Assembly: GCA_958298945.1 (NCBI GenBank)
Contig: OY282610.1
Location: 68,445,088-68,509,087, forward strand
Length of the DNA: 64,000 nt
Direction of reading: 5' to 3'
From: Atherix ibis
Lineage: Eukaryota > Arthropoda > Insecta > Diptera > Athericidae
The notes below the pieces were generated by a model. It was not told the origin of the DNA. It saw nothing but the letters and a program-made list of their open reading frames with translations, and searched no databases. The position numbers were made by a program, and so were the translations under genes. Shown in pieces: positions 44,965 through 58,044 of the stretch. Position 1 is the stretch's first letter. Every line of letters begins with the position of its first letter.

Positions 44965-47900
44965 AGAACATGGCAAAGCCACTAATTCTTAAACCCCTTT
45001 TTTTGTTGTTGAATTTTTATTGACATTTTTAAACGCGCATTTAAAAAATGTATTGAAAAATTCCGTTCATAATATTTGCAATATGGCGGAACGATCTGAT
45101 TTTACAATATGGCGTCTAAGACGCAATATCATTATTCCAACATTATAAAACTTGAAACTATTCATTTTTGGTTTCTTTCTTCTTAAAAATATTAAATAAC
45201 AATTTAAAAAAAATGATGTAAAAAAAATTTTAGTAGTTGTTTTTAAACAACTTTTTTTTTCTTTAAGAAAATATTTATTATAAAATTTGAGAATTTTTTT
45301 AATCACCATTAATAAATCTAGAATAATAGATAAAAAATTAGTTGAAAACATTTTAAAAAAAAAAAAAAAACTTAAATTTTCATTTATTTTATTTTTTTTT
45401 CTTTGAATTTAATGCAAAAATAATTCTCAATTTGATATTCCATTTATTTCCAAATTTGCATAACACAAGATGGCATTGAAATGTCATGGAATTTAAGTAG
45501 GCGATTTATACGAACATTATTGCCAATAGTTTTATAGACTTTTATTCGCAAATATTAGCAAATAAATAAAGCTAAAAGACAACTTGTTATTATCTTAACA
45601 TTTTATGATATTTATTAGTATTAAATCAAATTTTGCCATTTTCAATTCAATTTACGTACTAATAATAGTCATGATACAAGCAGCATCTTTCCAATCTGTC
45701 ATATTAAATTAACACATAGGCTCGTAATTGCCATTTTGGATATTCATTTTATAATTTTTTTTAGTAGTTTCCCATTCTGGATGGCTCTCTAGATGCTTCC
45801 AGAATTAACACGATCTTCAGTTAAAAATACACTATCATCAATTAATAAAAATCTATTGTTTCGATTGCTCTATCGGCCGACAATGTAACTAGTTTCTTAA
45901 TATTTTTTTGTTGTTGATTATAACTGTCAAAAGTGATAGTATTAAATGAAAGAAATACTAACTGAATTCGGTTGTTTTAGAGAATTGTCTAAATTATAAT
46001 TATAGGTCAATTGCGGAGAAGATTAAGGGCTATTCAATTTGTGCTTCGGAAAATTCAGTTAAATAAATCACACTTAAAATGGCTGCCGCAAGACTTTTTG
46101 TAGAACTCGTTCCTTTTAAGGTAATTATTGCGTTATCGACATTGGTTTTTAAATGCTCCAGAGTTTAAGGAATATCTGCGTATTTATAGTTCGAGCAATA
46201 AAGATAAAATTTTCCATATTGGGAAAATTCTGACTTCGTCTTGTTAAAATCACATATAGTCCAAATTAAGTTCAGATCAACAAAAAAAATGGGTATCATG
46301 CCGCCATAGCGCTTTTAATTGACAAAAAGAGGACAATAACACCTTCAGATCAAAATGTCACATGCAATGGATGCTGATCAGTGATTTTTTAGAGTGCCGC
46401 CTCTTCAGAAATTATACTTTTTATCGTATTTTCTGTCCAAAAAACGAATCCCGTCCCATCGCAGAAAGAAATTTATTTGAAAAATCAGTAACCAAAGCTT
46501 GATGTTCTTACATTTAATCAAAGTTATCTTCTGTTCATTCCAAAGCAAATTATGCAAATCATAAATTAAAAAAATTGGAAAATTTTTAAGGGCGATCTTC
46601 CACATACTTGTACTAGCAAAACTATTTAGTGACTCTAATTCAATTTTAATATCATTTATTATACACATTTGTCAAAAGAATAATAGTCCCTATTCTTCTC
46701 TCTATTCTACCAAACAAAAACAAAAATGGCCGACCGTCGAATAATAGTAATTAGTTAACAGCTGCTTAACTGTCAAAAAATTATTATTTATATCTAACTG
46801 CTACAAATTTAGACCTTAACAAATATTACCATAAATGACAGAACTATAATTTTTGCATCATATAATAGTTAATTCTTTATGACCGGAAGCAAAGTTATGC
46901 TATTTTTTGTCTCTTTTTTACTGGTGCTTTTAAGTTTTCCTTTTAAAACGGTGTCATTACTATTTAAGAAAAATTCTTTCCTTTTTTAAATTTTATTAAT
47001 TACTATTCACGTCTGTGAACATATTTAAAATTTGACAAGTTAAAAATTTAATTAATTTTATTGTAGATGTGGCACTACTTATTTAGGCTACACTATAACA
47101 TAATAAAATGACGGAACTCGTTTTAATTATTGTATTCTTAGTAATAATTTTCTACTTTAGCCATAAAATCAAATTTTTTTAAAAACATAAAAGTCTGAAA
47201 AATCTGAATTTTTTTTGACATTCTCAAAAAAAAAACGCAAAAGTCTGAAATTTTTTGACACTTTTCATAACCTCAAAATGAAATTATTTTGAACGCTCGT
47301 GTATTTCAGCTGTTTCACTATTTATTGTAAAAAAATGGAAAATTTACTTAATTTTGCATTTGTGACAATTGAAGAAAAGTCAAGTTCTATAATATGCACG
47401 TAAGTCATAGAAAAATGGAGGCCTTACTTGTGGATGAAAAATTTAAAATAATTGCATTCTGTTGATCGATTAGAGAATTCAGTTATTAGAAATCCAATTT
47501 CTAAATTTAAAAAAAAAATATAATAAAAAACGAGAAGGTCGACCAAAAAGGATTGATCATAATTGGAAACTAATATTAATAAAAAAAAAAACCAACAAAA
47601 TAAATGAAAATAAAAACCTAAAAAGAAAAACAAAAGCCTGCAAAGTAAATTGATGATAGCCTTGACAGCTTTTTGCGAATTGAAATTGTTTATATCAACG
47701 TAGAATTAAAAGGTTTTTTTTCTGTCCCCTTGTCCCTTTTTATTCACACCTTGTGCCGCTGTTCGGCACTCTCTTCTTGTCCCATCCCGACAGTTCCAAC
47801 CATTATTTTTTCTCCGCATTCTAAATAATACCAACTGTCAATTTGATCATAACCAATGATATCGTTTTTGCCTTTAAGGCAAAACCTCACCACACAGGTC

Positions 47901-49375
47901 TGAATATCACCTCGCCATTAGCAGTAAAGCTTACCAATGCAGTATTTGGTACCAATTGTTTTTCTTCTCCCTGTGCCTCTTTTATTTTTACTAAATTAAA
48001 TTGTATATTTTCAAAAATATTCTGTCTGGCAACTTTTATTATTTTACTAATTTTATGCGAAGGTTATGTAAGAAGAAAAATATAACAATAAAAGTTAATA
48101 ATTGCCAAAAAAGAAGAATAAAAATAAAGTGTTCCTTTTAATATAAAATGATTTTTTGAAATAAAGAAAAATATATATTTAATAATATTTTAAATGAATT
48201 GTTTACTAGTAAAATATTATTCATCAAAAAAAAAATTCACAAAGAAAACAAAATAAATAATTTTTTTTTGGGGCAACATTATTATCGATGTGAATGAAGG
48301 TGGTTTATTGTATTGTCGGTTTTGTTCCCCTTTCTTCATTCAAATAAAATATAATTTTGTATTTTTCTTTTTGAAAAAAATTATTAAAAACATCATCAAT
48401 AACAAGCAACGATAAAAACTAGTCCAAAAATATTAGCAGCTATTTGATTAGAATTTTATGATGACCTTTATTTTTTTGTAAATCTTTTTAATCATGAAAT
48501 AATTTTTATTATAAATTTTAACCCACTTCCTTTAAGTTAAAAGTCAAATATTTCTTTTTATTTTTAGATTTCGTTTCAAGCATGCACAGAATCCGTACAG
48601 TTTTGCATTTTTAATATGTCATTTTATCAATGCCATTAACTATATTAATAAATGTCAAAGTAAAAGATTAAAAGTGAAATAAAAACAAAATTCTATACAC
48701 GTACGCAAGTGTACATGATAATAAAATTGAAAATATTCATAGAACGAAAATTATAAGAATTAAATGATAATTGAATAACTTTTAAATTTTAACTAACTTC
48801 AAATCTTGTATGAAAGAGAAAAAAAACCAAATTGAACATTATACAAAAAGTTTTTCATAAATGGCGTTGATTTTTCAATATGGCGAATGCGCAAATAGCG
48901 TGCATTATTAAGAGCGTGGTCACCTGTTCATACAAAATGGCGTTTTAGAAGTAATACTAGAAAATTATTGTTTTTAATTAATATAATTATTGCATTTTTC
49001 TGTTGTAAACAAAACTATTAATTTTTTTTTTAAAAAGGAGAAAAACTAACTTAAAAAAATAGAATTTGTAAGTTTAAAAATAATTGTAAATAAACTTTTA
49101 TTCTGTCAACAAATATTTATGAAAATGGAAATTTTTTAAATTAAACTTTATAAAATTAGAAACGATTTTATAGTATTCAAAAAATAGAATAAAATCTGAA
49201 TTGACTTGAGAATGCCATAATATCTAAGACCGTTCTCATATAGTTTAAGCAAGTATACTTAATAAAAATGTTTTTTTTTTTTAAATAATAAAAACTCAGT
49301 AATAAATTTCAAAAATATAAATACTAAAATATATTCAATTTGGTGCGTAATTTCAATATGTTTTAGGTTCTCAAA
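44965..49375. other. AT-rich DNA, no supported gene
   Basis: I saw only poly-A/T tracts, a short imperfect duplication near 47165-47265 (AAAAGTCTGAAA-TTTTTTGACA), and chance frames. The frame at 47843-48085 lies in more complex DNA but ends in a hydrophobic tract with no known domain. Confidence 0.45.
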
Positions 49376-49379
49376 ATAG

Positions 49380-51690
49380 TACCAAAAGTACTAGAAATAT
49401 ATCATATTTTTAAAGGCTATTAGAAAAAATCTTAATAGCCTTTAAAAAATATGAGTACTAGAAAAAATTTCACTTATATAAAGTGCTGCAAAAACAGTGC
49501 TGTAAAAATTTTTAAAACATTTTTAAGGATGCCAATTATATAGAACAGTGCTTGAAAAAAATTAATTCATTATGATGGTGTTTTGTAGAGAACACTGCTA
49601 GAAAATATTCCATATTCTCGGCTGCCAGAAATAATATAAAAAAATGGTGTTTACAATGCACACTGCTAGAAAATATTCCATATTCTGGGCTGCCAGAAAT
49701 AATGTGGATTAATCAGGAAACTGCTAGAAAAATAATAGTTCATATTTTGAGCTTGAAGGAAAAAATGCCCCAAAAATGCAAACTTATTTGATGAAGAACT
49801 GGAAATTATCAGTTTTTTTATGAACTGCTAAAAAATGTTTATTAACATTGAAAACTGCTAGAAAATATTTTATATTTTGGGCTGCCAGAAATAATGTGGA
49901 TTAACCAGAAAACTGCTAGAAAAATAATAGTTTATATTTTGAGGTACGAGAAATAATGTTCATTGAAGGAAAAATTGCTAGAAAAATATCAGTTCATTTT
50001 CTAGGATGCTAGAAAAAATACCGATTATAGAAAAAAGTGCTAGAAAAAAATATTGGCTTATATTTTGGGCTTGAAGGAAAAAATGCCCCAAACATGCGAA
50101 CTTATTTGATGAAGAACTGGAAATTATCAGTTTTTTTATGAACTGCTAAAAAATGTTTATTAACATTGAAAACTGCTAGAAAATATTTTATATTTTGGGC
50201 TGCCAGAAATAATGTGGATTAACCAGAAAACTGCTAGAAAAATAATATGTAGTTTATATTTTGAGGTACGAGAAATAATGTTCATTGAACGAAAAATTGC
50301 TAGAAAAATATCAGTTCATTTTCTATGATGCTAGAAAAAATACTGATTATAGAAAAAAGTGCTAGAAAAAAATATTGGCTCATATTTTGGGATTGAAGGA
50401 AAAAATGCCCCAAAAATGCGAACTTATTTGATGAAGAACTGGAAATTATCAGTTTTTTTATGAACTGCTAAAAAATGTTTATTAACATTGAAAACTGCTA
50501 GAAAATATTTTATATTTTGGGCTGCCAGAAATAATGTGGATTAACCAGAAAACTGCTAGAAAAATAATAGTTTATATTTTGAGGTACGAGAAATAATGTT
50601 CATTGAAGGAAAAATTGCTAGAAAAATATCAGTTCATTTTCTAGGATGCTAGAAAAAATACCGATTATAGAAAAAAGTGCTAGAAAAAAATATTAGCTCA
50701 TATTTTGGGCTTGAAGGAAAAAATGCCCCAAAAATGCGAACTTATTTGATGAAGAACTGGAAATTATCAGTTTTTTTATGAACTGCTAAAAAATGTTTAT
50801 TAACATTGAAAACTGCTAGAAAATATTTTATATTTTGGGCTGCCAGAAATAATGTGGATTAACCAGAAAACTGCTAGAAAAATAATAGTTTATATATTGA
50901 GGTACGAGAAATAATGTTCATTGAAGGAAAAATTGCTAGAAAAATATCAGTTCATTTTCTAGGATGCTAGAAAAAATGCCGATTATAGAAAAAAGTGCTA
51001 GAAAAAAATATTGGCTCATATTTTGGGCTTGAAAGAAAAAATGCCCCAAAAATGCGAACTTATTTGATGAAGAACTGGAAATTATTATTTTTTTGTGAAC
51101 TGGTGAAAAATATTTATTAACAGAGAAAACTGCTAGAAAATATTTCATATTTTTAGCTGCCAGAAATAATGTGGATTAACCAAGAAACTGCTGGCAAAAT
51201 AATAATAGTTCATATTTTGCGCTACGAGAAATAATGTTAATTGAAGGAAAAAATGCTAGAAAAATATCAGTTAATTTTCTACAATGCTAGAAAAAAGGTC
51301 GATTACAGAGAACAGTGCTACAAAAAAATATTACCTCATACTCATATTTTGGGCTTGAAGGAAAAAAGTCCAGAAAAATTCCGACTTATTTAATGAACAA
51401 GTGCAAATTATCAATTTTTTTATGAACAAGTAAAAAATGTTTATTAACAGAGAAAACTGCTCGAAAATATTTCATATTTTTAGCTGCCAGAAATTATGTG
51501 GATTAACCAAGAAACTGCTGGCAAAATAATAGTTCATATTTTCAGCTATGAGAAATAATATTCAATGAAGGAAAAACTGCTAGAAAAAATGCCGATTACA
51601 GAAAAAAGTGCTAGAAAATTTGTTGCAACTGCTCAAAAAATATTATTGTTTTAGCTATTAGAAAAATATCTGCAACAAAATTTGCTAGAA
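49380..51690. repeat. Satellite-like tandem array, ~318-bp unit
   Basis: GAAAACTGCTAGAAAATATT recurs at 49850, 50168, 50490, 50808, 51125 and (diverged) 51452, so the period is 317-327 bp. Units from 49850 to ~51060 are nearly identical; the edges are more diverged. Each unit is itself built of sub-repeats of ~50-60 bp, marked by TGCTAGAAAAA or TGCCAGAAATAAT. One copy has a 4-base insertion near 50245. No open frame is conserved. Confidence 0.95.
49389..49458. repeat. Inverted repeat at the left edge of the array
   Basis: TTTTTAAAGGCTATTA on the left pairs with TAATAGCCTTTAAAAA on the right around a 10-base loop; flanking bases extend the pairing imperfectly. Confidence 0.75.
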
Positions 51691-51694
51691 TATT

Positions 51695-52930
51695 ATGAAA
51701 CCGTCAAATTTACATTTAATTCCATTAAAGTAATAGAAAAATGCAATAAGCCAAGATCAAGAGCATAAAAAAAATTGAACAAGTACCAAAAGAATATTAC
51801 GGAGCTGATTATGGCACTAAATTTTTGGCTTTGCATATTAATTAACCGCAAAGAATTTTCTTCATTGCAATAACAATTTATGCTCACAAGTAAAGGAAAA
51901 TTCAATTTGTTTCGCTAATTTTACAGTTTTGTACATTTTCGAATGGAAATTAATTTGGTAAAAAGAAAAATATTTTATGATTTTTTTTGTGCAAATAATA
52001 GAAATTTTCATAAAATTTTTAAAAATATAATTCTTGAAGTTTCTTTTTCGGTTTTTCACAAGTTTTGCTCTTTATTAATTATTCTTGAATTTTCCTAAGC
52101 GTTTTCCCATTCTGGACATTGTACATTGTACGCGTACGAAATTTACAAGAAAACCACCAGATTTTTTTTTTCTGAACATTATATTATAAAAATTACCGAA
52201 ATATTTAATTTGAAAAAAAAATATACTCGAGCTAATCGGTTCTTAAAAGCTGGAAGCATAACATAGAAAATAAACCGGAAACATTTGTTAATAGGGTTTT
52301 GCACTCAGATACAGTAAGCGAGCGAAGAAGGGAAACGAAAGTGTAATAAATTATGTTAATCAACAGTTAATCAACGTAAGGTTTTCGTATTGAACTAATG
52401 TGATCAGATCACGTTTTTATAGAATACAAAAAACACACACACAAAATGAGACTCAAAAGTATGAGTAAATTGATCTTCTGAGGAAGGGCGAGGCGGGGGG
52501 GAACTGGCTGGGTCTGGTGATCTAAGAGATAAGTTTGAGCGATAGAAATGATGAAAAGAGTTAAAGTCAACTGTTGGGAGAACTATAAAATAAAATGAAA
52601 TTAAAAGAAGTAAAACGAAGCAGTGGAAGACATGCTTTAAGCTCTTGAGCAGAAGAGTCCAAGTACTGTAATGTACAGTGAGGTTCATAAAAACAGCGAG
52701 CACTGTACCATATGGCCACGTGTGTATATATATAGACAGTTGTGCAAAGATTCTCCCATGGCAATGATGATGATGATGATGAAACCAGCGTTAGCAAAAA
52801 AAAAGGTGTGGACATACTCTATTGGGCATTCCCAGTAAATAGTCATCAATCCCAGGCTGTGCTTTGCTTTACGAGTACAAGTTTAAGTAAAAGAAATCAG
52901 AAATCAGAAATCGTCAAGTCTATTTAACGA
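51695..52930. other. Mixed sequence, possible transcribed or regulatory DNA
   Basis: 52400-52930 is less AT-rich and more complex than most of the window, with GAT/ATG repeats at 52765-52782 and a TA tract at 52724-52734. It lies downstream of the possible leader exon on the minus strand. No domain is seen in its frames. Confidence 0.35.
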
Positions 52931-52934
52931 TATT

Positions 52935-53165
52935 TCATATGAATCCGTGGCATTGTAGCCTCATAGTACTAGTTGTGTATCCCCATCCCCTTAGCCCAAA
53001 TAGAAGCAAAGAAAAAAAGCAACAACAAAAAACTAATGTAGCCAGAGTCGATGTTTGGGTCATTTCAGTTGCGCTACACTTGGAAGCGGAGAGTTTTGGG
53101 TCAGTTGTGTTGACTGATTTCGTTTTGAATTGTTTCCGACGACGATTATCGTTTATTCTCGTCAT
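52935..53165 (-). CDS. Possible leader exon with hydrophobic segment, unidentified
   Basis: The minus-strand frame is open from about 53370. Its first ATG is at 53165 (A at -3) and the stop at 52935, giving 76 residues. The N-terminal ~35 residues are polar and basic (INDNRRRKQFKTKS), then ATLVFCCCFFSLLLFGL forms a single hydrophobic segment like a signal anchor. Codon diversity and local GC are higher than around it. Upstream, a histidine/serine-rich part (AHSDPHSSRHNGIYSGGH) is in the same frame but lacks an ATG. No consensus splice donor follows the hydrophobic segment, which weakens the exon model. A frame on the opposite strand (52939-53205) competes. I do not recognise a family. Confidence 0.25.
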   Translation of the reverse strand: MTRINDNRRRKQFKTKSVNTTDPKLSASKCSATEMTQTSTLATLVFCCCFFSLLLFGLRGWGYTTSTMRLQCHGFI

Positions 53166-53169
53166 CGTA

Positions 53170-53640
53170 ACCGTATTCGAATGTACACTATGGCCACCAC
53201 TATAGATACCATTATGGCGACTACTATGCGGATCACTATGGGCCACCTGGGAATACAGAATATTTACCTCTTTTCTTATCCATGAACAAGTTTTCTTGTA
53301 AATTGCGGTTATCTTTTTTCTTTGGTTTTTGCTGCTCTCGACATTTTTATTATGATTATTTCGCTTTTGCGCAATTTACCTGTTCTCCCCTGTTATGCCT
53401 AGTCCAAATCTTAAAGACCACATATACACGGTCAAGTACGGAATTCTCTTATTCTTTCCATCGTCTCGTTTTTATATTTTCTTGTCTTGGTCAATTGTTT
53501 TTCGAAACAAATTTCCCATTTTCTTCCAGCATTTTTCTTGTTGAAATTTTAACAAATCAAACTTGATTTTTTGATTCTTCATCAATGAAAAGGGATCCAA
53601 CCGACTATTTACTAGAAAAAAAAAATAATGAAGACCATCT
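53170..53640. other. Sequence upstream of the possible leader exon
   Basis: The plus-strand frame at 53282-53566 (94 codons, Phe/Ser-rich) overlaps the open minus-strand extension. There is no domain on either strand. Confidence 0.3.
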
Positions 53641-55240
53641 AACGGGAAAAATACTAGCAAAGAAATTTTTTCCACATAAAAAAACTTTACATTTTTCCCA
53701 GTCAGTAAATTTTACTCTTTGGAGATTTTTTGAGAATTTTTTTCCGATTTTTTTTTTTCGAAAAGATAATTTTTCGAAATTTTTTTTAAAAACTTTCGTT
53801 TGAATTTGAATTTTTTCTCATTAAAAACCATTTTTTTTGTGTTAAAAATTATTTAGTTTTTTTACGACACTTTGAACATAATTTTTTAAAAACAAAAAAA
53901 AAATCTTTAAATGAAAAAAATCGGAAAATTTTGGACAATATTTCTGTAAAAAAATTTTGCCTGTGGACGTCAATAAATTTCTTTCGAAAATCATTCTTTT
54001 CTAGAAAATTATTTTGCATTCATTTTTAAGACTTTTTAAAGAAATTTCTTAATAAAAAAAAACTTTACACTTCCCTGTCAGTAGTTTTACCTTTCGGAGA
54101 TTTTTTTCGAATTTTTTCCCGGTCTTTTTCAAAAAAATAATTTTTTGAAAAATTTTGGAAAACTCTCGTTTTTTTGAATTTTTTGTCATTAAAACCCATT
54201 TTTTTATGTTAAAAATAATTTAGTTTTTTTACAGCTCTTTGAACATAATTTTTTTACAAAAAAAAAGGAAAAAATCGGAAAATTGTAGACAAATTTTTCG
54301 TAGCAATTTTCTGTAAAAAAAATTTGCCTTTGGACGTCAATAAATTTTTTCGAAAATCATTCCTGTAAAAAAAATTTGCCTTTGGACGTCAATAAATTTT
54401 TTCGAAAATCATTCCTTTCTAGAAAATTCGTCCAAAAAATTATTTTGCATTAATTTTTAAGACTTTTTAAAGAAATTTTTCATTAAAAAAAAACTTTATA
54501 TTTCCCAGTCAGTAATTTTTACTTTTCGGAGATTTGTTCGAATTTTTTTCCGTTTTATTTTTGAAGAGACAATTTTTTGAAAAAATTTTTGAATTTTTTG
54601 TCATTAAAAACCAGTTTTTTTTTTTTAAAAATTATTTAGTTTTTTAACGACTCCTTAAACATAATTTTTTTACAAAATAAGACAAAAAATTAAAATGAGA
54701 AATTTCGAAAAATTTTGGACAATTTTTTTGTAGCAATTTTCTGTAAAAATTTTTGCTTTTGGATGTCAATAAACTTTTTCGAAAACTACTCTTTCCTAAA
54801 ACATTCGTTCCAAAAAATTATTTTGCATCCATTTTTAAGACTTTTTAAAGAAATTTCTTAACAAAAAAAACTTTATATTTTCCGAAGATTTTTTTCGAAT
54901 TTTTTCCCGTTTTTTTTTCAAAAGATAATTTTTCGGAAAATTTTCGAAAACTCTCGTTTGAATTTGAATTTTTTGTCATTAAAACTTTTTTTTTTTTTGT
55001 TTTAAAAACTATATAGTTTTTTTATGACTCTTTGAACATAATTTTTTTTACAAAAAAAAAAATTTAAATGAGAAATATCGGACAATTTTCTGGAAAAAAT
55101 GTTTGCCGTTGAGCGTGAGTCAATTTTTTCGAAAATTATTCCTTTCTAGAAAGGAAAATTATTCCTTTCTTTGTTTAAAAAAAATTATTTTTCATTCATT
55201 TTTAAGACTTTTTAAAGAAATTTTTTAACTAAACAAATTA
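53640..55240. repeat. Tandem array, ~378-bp unit, four copies
   Basis: AAACTTTACATTTTTCCCAG-type starts are at about 53684, 54062, 54493 and 54870. Shared landmarks include TTTGGACGTCAATAAATTTT, TTTAAGACTTTTTAAAGAAA and CTCTTTGAACATAATTTTTT. The second unit is ~431 bp because a ~52-bp block (GCCTTTGGACGTCAATAAAT) is doubled at 54313-54415. Units are 80-90% alike, rich in T tracts, with no coding frame. Confidence 0.9.
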
Positions 55241-55244
55241 AATA

Positions 55245-56430
55245 GTAAACAAGAATTTAAAAAAAAAAAAATTTTTAAGAAATTTGAAAAAAGAAATTGT
55301 TTTTTTGTATAAATTCGAAAAAGGAAAATTTTTTTGGTTTTTTTGTAACTGTACACTTGCATTTAAACGATTTTCGAAAGGTTCGTGCACAGCGCCAACA
55401 AAACTTAATTGCGGTTGAAATTTGCTTTCTTTGAACATGACACAAGCGCATATGCGTACACATGCAAAAATTGTCTCGCGTATGCACGTGTGTCCAGGTC
55501 AGGTTTGCATTTGACGTGTGCATGCATGTGTTCGTGTACGAGTATCTTAAATAATCTAAACAAGTTTATCATGTTTCTTTCTAAAATTTTAAATTTTTCC
55601 TTTTTTCCCTGTTTTCTTTTTTGTTCTCTCTTTCACACACATTTAACGAAAATATTTTATCTTTTGGTTCAAATTCGAAAATGCGTTACAGGGTGTTGTC
55701 TTATTTAATTACCACACACAATGTGCAACAGGTTTTTTCTATAATTATTTTTTTCACCATTTTATTTGCTTTTTCCCTCTCTTGTGTTTACCATTTAAAG
55801 TTTTCATATTAATGACATTCCATTTATTTAATATTTTTAATAATTACAATTGGTTTTTTCCCTCCCTACTATACTTTTGATGTATTTATTTTCATTGATG
55901 GTGGGGTGGTTCGGGGGAAGGGTAAGTTTCAAAGCAGTTTTTTTTACATTAATGAATTGTTCAAATTCTCGTTTAAATATTTCAATAACAACAAATTATA
56001 ATCAATATTTCCTAATTTTTTGAAAAATCTCACATAATTGCTATAAAAATTAAAACCCAACAAAACTACAATTCTGATTTTGAGTCTGCGTTTTTTGGTA
56101 CACACTTACACATATTCAAATATTCAAGTATCCTTAAGTCTCGTAGCAGTAACAATTTACATTTTAGTATAAAAATTAATAGGAATTAAATTTTTTTTAA
56201 AAGTTAAAAAATAACAAACAAAAAACTACGTAAAATTCGTACAACTGAAATTATGATAAATTGAAGCGATTATGTCAAAATTTGTGCGGTTATGTTAGCG
56301 CCATCAAGTTCCTTTGGGCCATCTGGTGACATTTAGGATAATTTCAAATGTCTTAGTAGCTAAATTTATAGGTGTGAAATCGGTAAACTGGGTTCTTGGG
56401 GAAATCCTTTTAAATAGACCGTTCGGAATG
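55245..56430. other. AT-rich DNA with a TG/CA-rich patch
   Basis: 55430-55550 holds alternating GCATATGCGTACACATGCA-like sequence. Frames are short, without domains. Confidence 0.4.
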
Positions 56431-56434
56431 TACA

Positions 56435-56880
56435 ACCCTGTCATTTGACAGCTGTTATCAAAATGACATTTGTTTAGTATAAGATTTGACATTTTTACCG
56501 AAGCCTTAAAGAATGACGTTTTTTTTTTCGCTTGCTGCATACAACAATAAGCAAAGTTACAAAACATAAGGCTCTAAAAAGCCACAAATGGTTATGAAGA
56601 AGCTATGGTATCCGCGAAAAGTGACTATCAGATATGAATTTTGGTCTGAAGGTGTCACGGGAATTTTTGTTTTTAAAAACGCATACGAAAAAACCGTTAC
56701 CGTTAACTTTTTATAGACTCAACTTGAAGATTTTAACCTGGACCACATGTGGTTTTAATAAAACAGCAGCCCCAAAATACAGAACGTGGCAAATTTTGAC
56801 TTTATTATGCGGAAAATTCACAGAACGTGTAATTTTCAGATTTGGTTATGACTGTTGATCCTGTCCCAATGATGGCATAA
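56435..56880 (+). pseudogene. DD41D-like transposase relic, group 1
   Basis: The 5' end CCTGTCATTTGACAGCTGTT with GACATTTGTTTAGTATAAG matches the group-1 starts at 19452 and 40010. A frame from 56620 reads KVTIRYEFWSEGVTGIFVFK (core strands), EKTVTVN, TQLEDFNLDHMWF (~56710-56755), then the second-Asp block, worn (NSSPKI), and IFRFGYDC near 56835-56858. The third-Asp block is barely visible. Stops and deletions are present. Confidence 0.6.
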
Positions 56881-56884
56881 AAAG

Positions 56885-58040
56885 GAACCATAAAGCTAAC
56901 ATGGAGCAAAAGTAGATATCCGACAGTGGATATGCCATGGCTGGCAAATATGATATTAAAAATAATAATCACATGATTACCCCCACGGAGGTTGGTGCAT
57001 GTACAAAATAAAAGGTTACAATGTTCCTAACCATTGCTCACAGGGCGGGGTAAAAACTTAAAGTACTCTAATAATAAAAATAGGTACCACGGGAATCGAG
57101 GGGCCCCATAGAAATAGCAGATTCTATGCTCGATTATAGTGAGGTGCTTCGGCATTCACGTGGTGGCTGTGGTTGAAACATATAAGGCGGGTACGATCTG
57201 CGAATCGCTGATGGGAAATATTGGCAACTATCTCGGGCGCTGTCACCGCTTATGACAGCAGAGGTTTAGATGGGCCTCATCATTAGCAGTTGAGGTAATC
57301 AACTTGTAACTGATTACTGACCGCTAACTATCAGTTATGGTGCGCTGATTGAGCGTATCTCAATCCCTATGACATAGATGGCCATTTTTATAAAGCGATC
57401 AGGTTTTCGCATTAAAAACCAATACCCTTCGAGCCCCAAAAGAATATATTCTATGCATATTGGCTAAGTCTAAGCAAGATAATACATTAAATCCATCGAA
57501 ATCTGAAATTTTAGTGTAGTTTATTTAACTTTAGTTTCTAGAGCGAAAATTAGCTGATCTTTTAGGTTAGAAAAATGAACGAAATGAAATACTGAGAGTA
57601 TAAGAGCTTTTTATAGCAAGATGGTTAAGAATAGAATGGATCAACGGTTGAGTGTCAATTCTCTTAGAATAAATTAATTGTTAGTCATTTGAGATGTGGA
57701 GAAAATGGTAATGTGTGTCTGCCTGAAGTGCATAGAGAACGGGATGTATTACCACACGTGGCGCCATTACTAAGTGGTGGTGTGATCAATTATAATTCTG
57801 AGGAGGTTTCTCAGGAAGATTTCTGTATATTTTACACTCTATTGCACAATGGCAACGCTGCAAATGACTCCGTCTGGTGTGCTCATACCGATAAAGTTGG
57901 CACCTAGTGAGCAGTTGAGGTTCGCTCGATACAAAAGTGTAGGTTTAGTGGCGAATGAGACAAGAATCTTGGCATACTCACTTCCATCTGTCTTTTTTCT
58001 ATTTTTTAATACCCTACACCGGGTGTGGTCTTAAATTTGA
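56885..58040. other. GC-richer unassigned segment, probably transposon-derived
   Basis: 56960-57420 is among the most GC-rich parts of the window (GGAATCGAGGGGCCCCATAG, AAGGCGGGTACGATCTGCGA) and includes the block similar to window start 1-40. Frames at 57689-57907 and 57849-58034 are of fair complexity, with no recognised domain. AATACCCTACACC near 58007 resembles a motif common in fly repeats. I suspect a degraded retroelement but cannot name it. Confidence 0.3.
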
Positions 58041-58044
58041 CAGC

